8,699 nt of DNA from an uncultured Collinsella sp. (lineage in GTDB: Bacteria > Actinomycetota > Coriobacteriia > Coriobacteriales > Coriobacteriaceae). Under the pieces are notes generated by a model, which saw nothing but the letters and a program-made list of their open reading frames with translations, had not been told where the DNA came from and did not search any database. Positions 1-4,615 of this stretch are shown here, one piece after another (position 1 is the first letter of the stretch; every line of letters starts with the position of its first letter). The stretch is taken from assembly GCA_902478705.1 (NCBI GenBank), contig CABSMB010000033.1, positions 1 through 8,699 on the forward strand, in the 5' to 3' direction. Made by a program: the position numbers and the translations under genes.

Positions 1-619
1 AGCCCATGTTGTAGCCGCCATAGGTGCCAAGGGAATCATCGAGCGACACTTGCCCTGTCTCGACCAGAGACTCGCTGACGTAGAGTACATAGGGTGCCTT
101 ATAACTGCTCGCACCGTACACCTCGGCGTCCGCGTTATACGTCACGCCCTTGCCGCTCGATAGGTCGTAGAACACTACGCCCACATCGCCCAGCTCCTGC
201 GCCTGACTCAGGGCATCTTGGAGCGCGGCGAAGCTCTCATCCTCCAGGGCGGGGATCTGGTCATCAACCAGTGAGAAGGTCTGCACGGTATCGCCTGAGG
301 GAATATCGTTAAAGTCCGCCTTCGAAAGCCTCGTCTTGAGGCTCGCTGTCGACAGGGTTTGACTTGCGGTGGCTTTAGATTCAGAGACCTTTTTGTTTTG
401 CGTCTGTACCGTTGACGCATCTGAGTGTGCCATTCGCTCCGACGCGTAGGTTTTGGCGGTAATTCCGAGGATAATAACCGCCAACGTTAGCATCCCAATG
501 GCGGCAATCTTCGTCACGCGGATGCGAGCGTCAGCGAGGCCACGCGAAGGCGTGCCCTTCGTCCCATATCTGCTGCCATGCTGCGGCACATACTCGTCCC
601 GCGATGCGTTGTTTCGCAC
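1..619 (-). CDS. Membrane-anchored serine hydrolase, class A beta-lactamase-like fold (5' part only; cut by left edge)
   Basis: The minus-strand frame is open from a GTG at 619-617 to the window edge: 206 complete codons and no stop, so the C-terminal part is missing. The GTG start is supported by CAGGAG five bases upstream and by a promoter-like sequence before that. Visible layout: a polar, basic cytoplasmic N-terminus (about residues 1-37); one hydrophobic segment at about 38-55 (IAAIGMLTLAVIILGITA) that should act as an uncleaved signal anchor; a Ser/Thr/Lys-rich linker at about 60-105; then the start of the catalytic domain (GVVFYDLSSGKGVTYNADAE, 147-166). The motif ASSYKAPYV holds the SxxK catalytic pair, S171 and K174, in the setting typical of the serine beta-lactamase/penicillin-recognising fold. 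In Gram-positive bacteria such anchored proteins usually act on the outer face of the membrane in cell-wall metabolism or as uncharacterised hydrolases; resistance cannot be inferred. The SDN and KTG motifs would lie beyond the edge. The family call is fairly sure, the substrate unknown. Confidence 0.85.
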   Translation of the reverse strand, partial: MRNNASRDEYVPQHGSRYGTKGTPSRGLADARIRVTKIAAIGMLTLAVIILGITAKTYASERMAHSDASTVQTQNKKVSESKATASQTLSTASLKTRLSKADFNDIPSGDTVQTFSLVDDQIPALEDESFAALQDALSQAQELGDVGVVFYDLSSGKGVTYNADAEVYGASSYKAPYVLYVSESLVETGQVSLDDSLGTYGGYNMG

Positions 620-656
620 GTGGTCTCCTGACTGCTACCGTTCATATATGAGCAGC

Positions 657-684
657 ATAATACCGAGCAGGCATTTCTTTCCAA
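657..684 (-). promoter_or_regulatory. Predicted sigma70-type promoter of the serine hydrolase gene
   Basis: Read on the minus strand, a -35 box TTGGAA (679-684, 4 of 6 consensus bases) is followed by a 16-bp spacer and a -10 box TATTAT (657-662, 5 of 6). Transcription would start near 650, giving a leader of about 30 bases before the GTG at 619, with the CAGGAG ribosome binding site inside it. The gene therefore probably has its own promoter and does not depend on read-through from pflA. This rests on consensus matching only. Confidence 0.5.
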
Positions 685-777
685 AGATATTCAGCGGCGT
701 TTAAGGTGTCTTTAAAGAAACCACAAGCGTATTTATCCAAATGGCACGATTCTGTTGCGCATCTCCGCCCAAAACGC

Positions 778-844
778 AGTTGCGGTGGAATAGTTCCTGT
801 TTGGGCGGCATAAGCCGAAAAACAAGAACTATTCCACCGCAACT
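778..844. repeat. Long inverted repeat (25-bp arms, one mismatch), palindromic intergenic element
   Basis: The left arm 778-802 begins AGTTGCGGTGGAATAGTTC. The right arm 820-844 is its reverse complement except for one position (C797 against A825). Inside the arms a 4-bp stem CGGC/GCCG (806-809 with 814-817) closes an ATAA loop, so the element could extrude as a cruciform or fold as a long RNA hairpin. In a minus-strand transcript, as would come from pflA, the single mismatch becomes a G-U pair and the 25-bp stem is unbroken; in a plus-strand transcript it would be C-A. No U-tract follows on either strand, so it is not a standard intrinsic terminator. It could be a dispersed palindromic repeat, a non-autonomous mobile element, or an mRNA-end stabiliser for pflA. 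The sequence alone does not decide. Confidence 0.8.
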
Positions 845-874
845 TGACGGGGCTCTTTGGCAATCAACTTGGTG

Positions 875-919
875 CCCAGTGGTACTCATTTAAGTCTGTC
901 CCCAATGAGTGCCCTTGGG
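875..919. repeat. Second inverted repeat with conserved-looking loop, just downstream of pflA
   Basis: Arms 875-890 (CCCAGTGGTACTCATT) and 904-919 match at 13 of 16 positions. The inner 7 bp (ACTCATT/AATGAGT) are perfect, around a 13-base loop that reads GGGGACAGACTTA on the minus strand. In plus-strand RNA two of the three mismatches become G-U pairs. From memory, GGGGACAGACTTA-type strings with short flanking inverted repeats occur in intergenic REP-like elements mobilised by IS200/Y1-type transposases. No transposase is present here, so that link is inference. The pflA stop codon is only 17 bases away, so the structure may also mark the pflA mRNA end. Confidence 0.55.
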
Positions 920-935
920 GAGCGAAAATGGCTCG

Positions 936-1754
936 CTAGCCGATGGCGTTTTTGAGTTCCGCGCGGCGCTTTTTCATGCCCGTCATGACGGCGTTGCGCA
1001 GCTCGGGCATGCGCGCGGTATCCATCTGGGGCACGCCCTCGAGCTTATAGGGAATGCCCAGTTGCTCGTACTTGACGACACCCATCGTGTGATACGGCAG
1101 CATCTCCAGGCCGACCACGTTATGCCACGGGGCAATCAAGCGACCGAGTGCCTCGCACTCCTCCACCGTATCGGTAATACCCGGCACTACCACGTGGCGA
1201 ATAACAACCTTAATCTTGCGACGCGCAAGCTCATCACCAAACGCCAGAATGCGTGCGGGATCGCACCCGGTCAGCTTTTTATGCTCGATGGGATCGGCAT
1301 GCTTAATGTCGAGCAGCACCATGTCGGTCTCGTTGAGTACGGCATCGAACTTCTCGGGATGCGCGGGATCGAACGCATAGCCGCAGCTATCCAAGCAGGT
1401 ATGCACGCGACCATCGGGGTTATTGTGCATGGCGCGGAACAGGTCGGCTAAAAACGCGGGCTGCAGGAGCGGCTCGCCGCCGGACACCGTAATACCGCCG
1501 CTGCGGTAAAACTCATGGTTGCTCTGGAACTCGTCCATCAGGTGCTCGACGGTCACCATGGTGCCGCCGTTAACCGACCAGGTATCGGGGTTGTGGCAAT
1601 ACGCACAGCGCATGGGGCAGCCCTGAACAAACACCACAAAGCGGATGCCGGGTCCATCGACCGTTCCCATCGTCTCAATCGAATGCACGCGGCCCAGGGC
1701 AAACGCGGAGTCCTCAGGACGAGCGTCCACACCCTCGAGCGTCATCTCAGCCAT
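936..1754 (-). CDS. pflA: Pyruvate formate-lyase activating enzyme (radical SAM)
   Basis: This is a radical SAM glycyl-radical activase. It reductively cleaves S-adenosylmethionine to install the glycyl radical on pyruvate formate-lyase, allowing anaerobic conversion of pyruvate and CoA to acetyl-CoA and formate in the cytoplasm. Numbered from the ATG at 1754, the protein is 272 residues. The segment RVHSIETMGTVDGPGIRF (23-40) is the family signature; CPMRCAYC (46-53) supplies the 4Fe-4S cluster cysteines C46, C50 and C53; SGGEP (91-95) binds SAM; HNPDTW after the cluster motif is typical of PflA rather than of other activases. The frame continues in to an ATG at 1775, but that start has no ribosome binding site, whereas AAGG lies 8 bases before the ATG at 1754; a third ATG at 1745 is possible. 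The N-terminus is about 20 residues longer than in E. coli PflA. No pflB is adjacent within the window, which is unusual since the two often sit together. Confidence 0.95.
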   Translation of the reverse strand: MAEMTLEGVDARPEDSAFALGRVHSIETMGTVDGPGIRFVVFVQGCPMRCAYCHNPDTWSVNGGTMVTVEHLMDEFQSNHEFYRSGGITVSGGEPLLQPAFLADLFRAMHNNPDGRVHTCLDSCGYAFDPAHPEKFDAVLNETDMVLLDIKHADPIEHKKLTGCDPARILAFGDELARRKIKVVIRHVVVPGITDTVEECEALGRLIAPWHNVVGLEMLPYHTMGVVKYEQLGIPYKLEGVPQMDTARMPELRNAVMTGMKKRRAELKNAIG

Positions 1755-1803
1755 TCCCGCTACCTTGCCTCTCATTGGTTTTAGCTACATAAATGCCAGA
1801 GTC

Positions 1804-1809
1804 ATTCTA
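1804..1809 (-). promoter_or_regulatory. Possible -10 element for pflA
   Basis: On the minus strand TAGAAT (5 of 6 consensus bases) lies about 50 bases before the chosen pflA start. The -35 position at 17-bp spacing is poor. A good TTGACC lies further upstream (1841-1846) but is spaced 31 bases away. A small palindrome AAACGGTTT (1829-1837) lies between them. This is weak evidence for a promoter in the 165-base gap. Confidence 0.3.
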
Positions 1810-1876
1810 GCCTATATGCTTGATGGCGAAACGGTTTAGCGGTCAATTGGATTGTCCTATTTGGCCACACGCAAGA

Positions 1877-1909
1877 GCGGCGGGAAGGTTGTCGCAACCC
1901 GCCCGCCGC
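1877..1909 (-). terminator. Probable transcription terminator hairpin after the DegV gene
   Basis: This is a strong GC-rich stem starting 31 bases after the DegV stop codon. GCGGCGGG (1877-1884) pairs with CCCGCCGC (1902-1909), then a 2-by-2 internal loop, then GGTTG (1887-1891) with CAACC (1895-1899) around a TCG loop. On the minus strand the base of the stem is followed by CTCTTGCGTGT, which is U-rich but not a true U-tract. Its position and stability suit a terminator separating the DegV gene from pflA, perhaps a leaky one. Confidence 0.55.
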
Positions 1910-1940
1910 CGAGGCAATAGAAATCGATAGACGCCAGGCG

Positions 1941-2801
1941 TTACGCCTTAAGCGTGAGCACCGCACCGAAGGCGGTCGGGCCGCAATGGCTCGAGATGAC
2001 GCCGCCGACCTGAGTCCAGGTAACGTCCCTAAAGCCCAGGTCGTGCGCATAGACTTCCATGTCGTCGCGCAGCTCCTCGGAAAGGCCTACCGAATACGCC
2101 AGGCCAATGTGCGAGTAATCAATCTCGCCCTTAGCAACCATGTGGTCAATAAAGGCACGGGCGCATTTGAGCATAGAGCCGCGGAATTTCTTGGTCGCCA
2201 CGAACTTGCCGTCCGTCACCTCAATGCAGGGCTTAATCTTGAGCAGATGGGCGCCTAGGAACGCGACGTTGGACAAGCGACCGCCCGCCTTAAGGAAGGC
2301 AAGGTCCGTAGGAACAAAACCCAGCAGCACACGGTCCATGACGGAATTCGTAAAAGCAAAAATCTCGTCGACGGTGGCATCGGGGTGAGCCTCGATGTAT
2401 TTGGCGGTCTCGACGACGACGAGCGACTGGCCCACCGAGACAAAGCGCGTGTCCATGGAGAACACGTAGTCGCGGCCCTTAGCTGCAATCTTGGAGGACT
2501 GATGCGAGCAGGTCGTGGCCTCGGAGTACGCAAGATGCAGAATGGTCGCATCGGGCTGCTCGGCATGGATACGGTCGTACACGTGAGCAAAATCCGCAGG
2601 CGCGCAGCCACTGGTCTTGGGCATAACGCCAAACTCGTTGCAGCGCGAATAAATCTCGAGCGGATCGATCGAGCCGTCCTCGACGGTCTCGTCACCAATC
2701 GTGACATGCATAGGCACGCGCACGATACCGTAGCGTTCGCAGAGCTCCGGCGTCACATCCGAACCAGACTCAACCACGATTACGTACTTGCCCATTATCA
2801 T
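1941..2801 (-). CDS. DegV family fatty-acid-binding protein (FakB-like)
   Basis: The protein is about 286 residues, the usual length of DegV proteins. In Firmicutes the characterised members (FakB) hold a fatty acid while the kinase FakA phosphorylates it for phospholipid synthesis; a similar cytoplasmic role is likely here. Visible family features: N-terminal strand YVIVVESGSDV (6-16), the ligand-pocket Thr-Ser pair in PKTSGCAP (T63, S64), the SEATTCSHQSSK segment (93-104) where the family has its SGTYQSA-type loop, LAFLKAGGRLSN (168-178), LLKIKPCIEVTDGK (186-199), and the terminal SHCGPTAFG (271-279) corresponding to the usual HxGPGA. The frame runs upstream to a TTG at 2906, but that part lies in a structured leader, so I place the start at 2801, or equally well at 2795 (MGKYVIVVES). 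Neither has a strong ribosome binding site. It is monocistronic by spacing, with no fakA in view. The family is certain; its lipid ligand is not shown. Confidence 0.92.
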   Translation of the reverse strand: MIMGKYVIVVESGSDVTPELCERYGIVRVPMHVTIGDETVEDGSIDPLEIYSRCNEFGVMPKTSGCAPADFAHVYDRIHAEQPDATILHLAYSEATTCSHQSSKIAAKGRDYVFSMDTRFVSVGQSLVVVETAKYIEAHPDATVDEIFAFTNSVMDRVLLGFVPTDLAFLKAGGRLSNVAFLGAHLLKIKPCIEVTDGKFVATKKFRGSMLKCARAFIDHMVAKGEIDYSHIGLAYSVGLSEELRDDMEVYAHDLGFRDVTWTQVGGVISSHCGPTAFGAVLTLKA

Positions 2802-2880
2802 CACGACCCATCTCAACATTGGCTTTTCAACACATGGCACGCGCCGCCGCACTGTTGCACAACGGCGTCCAAGCGCCAAA

Positions 2881-2919
2881 GAGACGCCGCCCCTTGCACA
2901 CAACAAAGGACAGCGTCTC
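2881..2919 (-). promoter_or_regulatory. Hairpin in the DegV gene leader (attenuator- or terminator-like)
   Basis: GAGACGC (2881-2887) and GCGTCTC (2913-2919) form a perfect 7-bp stem, extended inside by CCTT/AAGG (2892-2895 with 2906-2909). Read on the minus strand the stem is followed by TTT and then GC-rich sequence. It lies about 80 bases before the DegV start and about 20 bases after the predicted transcription start. It could be a weak attenuator in the leader, or a terminator for transcripts arriving from the glycosidase operon upstream. Confidence 0.45.
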
Positions 2920-2945
2920 CCTGGAAAACTCCGTGCTTAACTGAG

Positions 2946-2974
2946 ATTTTACACGGTTTATTACTAAGTGTTAC
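2946..2974 (-). promoter_or_regulatory. Predicted promoter of the DegV gene
   Basis: On the minus strand GTAACA (2969-2974, 4 of 6 of the -35 consensus) is followed by a 17-bp spacer and TAAAAT (2946-2951, 5 of 6 of the -10 consensus). A TG dinucleotide sits directly before the -10 box. The local sequence is AT-rich in an otherwise GC-rich region. The implied leader is about 140 bases and includes the hairpin at 2881-2919. Confidence 0.45.
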
Positions 2975-3071
2975 TTACTCCGCAAACGGTCGCTATACGC
3001 GATAAACGGTAGTTGGCCGCGGCAACTGCGATTCATTTCGCCCAGCAAGTCCAATCGTGCCCCATGCACGG

Positions 3072-4514
3072 TTAATGCACGTGGCGGTAGAAATTCATCG
3101 ATGCCGCACCCTCGGCATGCAACCCCATCGCCGAAACCGCCGGCGAATAGGTACGGCTCGTAAGTGCTGCCTCGCCGCTGTTGGCAAAAATCTCGACCAT
3201 CGTAGTGTCCGAAAGCACGCGCAGGTCGCGAAGCTCGCTGAGCTCAATCGACCTCCGGTCTCGCCCATAGCCTTCATTACCCATATCGAGGGTAAGCATC
3301 CCCTCCGCATAACGCACAAAGACACCCTTGCGGATTTCGAGCTCGACCATCTTGGCGCCCTCACAGGAAACCACAAGATCAAACAGGCGGCCCGGCTCCT
3401 CGACGGTCTCTCCGCCTACAGCACGAACGCAGCCGCCGCGCATCCTCTCAATCTCGTGCGCCGGCTGCTGGCAGAGCTTACCATCGCGCATGCTCAGCTC
3501 TCGCGGCACCGTCAACGCGCACTGCCACCCGCGCGCCACCGTCGGGTTTTCCGCCGTCGCATCGGGGCAACCCGACCATCCGATCATCAATCGCCGGCCT
3601 GCAGCATCCTCAAAGGACTGCGGAGCATAGAAATCAAAACCGGCATCGACCATCGGGGGCATGCCCTGCCCGACGATTTTAAAGCTCGGCGCCTCCCAAT
3701 CGGCCTCGATGGGGAACCACACGCACTGATGCGGATTGCGGTAACGCCAACCATCGGCAGGCACACCCTGCGGACAGCAAACGAGAATAAGCTCGCCATC
3801 GAGCTCAAACAGATCGGGGCACTCCCACATAAAGCCAAACTTCTCGCCCAACTCAATGCGCGTCGCATAGCTCCAGTCCTCAAGATTGCGCGAGGTATAG
3901 ACAAGCACGCAGCCACGGTCGTCTTTCGTACGAGCGCCCAGAACCATGTAGTAGATACCATCGTGCTCAAGGATCTTGGGGTCGCGCACGTGCGTACCGA
4001 TATCGTCGGGGTAATCGACCGGTCCAACAGCTATGCGCTTCTCGCCCAATTCGTCGGGGTTCTCCGCAACCATATGAATCTGGTTTTGCTCACGACCCGT
4101 CAACACGTAGTCGTAATCATCGCGATCAAAATGCTTGACGTTGCCGGTATAGAAGTAGTGAATCTTGCCATCACGTACAAAGGCAGAACCAGAATACGCT
4201 CCGTTCGAATCCAAATCGGAATCGGGGAACAGCGCGGGGCCGTGATTCTCGTACGTCACAAAATCCTTTGTCGTCAGATGGTTCCAAAGCACTGGACCGC
4301 CATGCGCAGCATCGAACGGATCGTATTGGTGATAGATGTGATACGTATCACCAATCTGCACCAAACCGTTGGGGTCGTTGAGCCAGCCAAGCTCAGGCTC
4401 CACATGGAACAGGAGTCTATCGGGGTCGGACGCGATGCGAGCCGCCGTCTCATCCTGTCCGGCTCGCCACTGCTCATAGTCCGCGCGTGTCACCTTATTT
4501 TTTTGATTAAACAT
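3072..4514 (-). CDS. GH32 beta-fructosidase, sucrose-6-phosphate hydrolase type (ScrB/SacA-like)
   Basis: This is a cytoplasmic retaining glycosidase of about 480 residues with no signal peptide. It should hydrolyse sucrose-6-phosphate, or another fructoside phosphorylated by the neighbouring PTS, to glucose-6-phosphate and fructose. All three GH32 catalytic motifs are present (numbered from the ATG at 4514): WLNDPNG (44-50) with nucleophile D47, VRDP with R177-D178 for transition-state stabilisation, and MWECPD with acid/base E231. The five-blade propeller occupies roughly residues 33-340. The C-terminal beta-sandwich carries the usual signature around LRVLSDTTMVEIFANSGE (431-448) and LTSRTYSP. 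The ATG at 4514 has AGAAGG 9 bases upstream; the alternative ATG at 4520 is only 3 bases from it. It is the last gene of the sugar operon, 101 bases downstream of the permease. Free sucrose or fructo-oligosaccharide hydrolysis is the main alternative; sequence alone does not separate them. Confidence 0.93.
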   Translation of the reverse strand: MFNQKNKVTRADYEQWRAGQDETAARIASDPDRLLFHVEPELGWLNDPNGLVQIGDTYHIYHQYDPFDAAHGGPVLWNHLTTKDFVTYENHGPALFPDSDLDSNGAYSGSAFVRDGKIHYFYTGNVKHFDRDDYDYVLTGREQNQIHMVAENPDELGEKRIAVGPVDYPDDIGTHVRDPKILEHDGIYYMVLGARTKDDRGCVLVYTSRNLEDWSYATRIELGEKFGFMWECPDLFELDGELILVCCPQGVPADGWRYRNPHQCVWFPIEADWEAPSFKIVGQGMPPMVDAGFDFYAPQSFEDAAGRRLMIGWSGCPDATAENPTVARGWQCALTVPRELSMRDGKLCQQPAHEIERMRGGCVRAVGGETVEEPGRLFDLVVSCEGAKMVELEIRKGVFVRYAEGMLTLDMGNEGYGRDRRSIELSELRDLRVLSDTTMVEIFANSGEAALTSRTYSPAVSAMGLHAEGAASMNFYRHVH

Positions 4515-4546
4515 CGCCATTGGCCTTCTCGTCTATAGGGAAGGAC

Positions 4547-4613
4547 GCTCGACTCACACGAGCCGAACGCCCCTCCTCAAATGGACTTATCCGCACGTTA
4601 CGCTGAACGGCTC
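4547..4613 (-). promoter_or_regulatory. Competing short hairpins in the permease-GH32 gap
   Basis: Within the roughly 100-base gap, GCTCG (4547-4551) can pair with CGAGC (4559-4563) around a 7-base loop. The overlapping GAGCCG (4560-4565) can instead pair with CGGCTC (4608-4613), just after the permease stop codon. The two pairings exclude each other because they share 4560-4563. They might influence mRNA processing or relative expression of the two genes, but the stems are short and could be chance. Confidence 0.25.
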
Positions 4614-4615
4614 AA

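Larger units (their letters stand above)
620..935. other. Gene-free stretch between pflA and the serine hydrolase gene
   Basis: No convincing coding frame occupies these 316 bases. Short frames exist on both strands, but they overlap the palindromes and have no ribosome binding site or recognisable protein. The stretch holds the promoter of the serine hydrolase (657-684), a 10-bp palindrome TCTTTAAAGA (709-718), a 25-bp-arm inverted repeat (778-844) with a competing 9-bp pair (765-773 with 800-808), and a second inverted repeat (875-919) that lies just after the pflA stop codon. I see no classical stem plus U-tract terminator for pflA. Confidence 0.7.
2802..3071. other. Gap between the DegV gene and the GH32 gene
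   Basis: These 270 bases contain no supported gene. They hold the predicted DegV promoter (2946-2974) and leader hairpin (2881-2919). They also hold a pair of AAACGGT direct repeats 20 bp apart (2984-2990 and 3004-3010) with a TCGC/GCGA inverted repeat between them (2990-3002), an imperfect palindrome AGTTGGCCGCGGCAACT (3011-3027), and a short stem CGTGC/GCACG (3056-3070) directly after the GH32 stop codon. None of the hairpins next to the GH32 gene is followed by a U-tract, so the end of the sugar operon transcript is not obvious. Confidence 0.6.

Noticed and set aside
778..844. Intrinsic terminator of pflA
   Set aside because: The stem is very long and no U-tract follows on either strand, so I list it as a repeat instead of a terminator.
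642..889. Small overlapping minus-strand frames in the gap between pflA and the serine hydrolase gene
   Set aside because: They run through the palindrome and the predicted promoter, have no ribosome binding sites, and show no protein family features.
909..1451. Plus-strand frame opposite pflA
   Set aside because: It is antisense to a confident radical SAM gene; the start lies inside the inverted repeat at 875-919 and no domain is visible.
2802..2906. N-terminal extension of the DegV protein to a TTG codon
   Set aside because: The extension is Arg/Cys-rich, overlaps the leader hairpin, lacks a ribosome binding site, and DegV proteins normally begin directly at the first strand found after 2801.
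3057..4538. Long open frame on the plus strand opposite the GH32 gene
   Set aside because: It is antisense to a gene with all three GH32 catalytic motifs. Its protein is rich in His, Arg, Ile and Val without any family pattern, as expected from GC-rich antisense frames.
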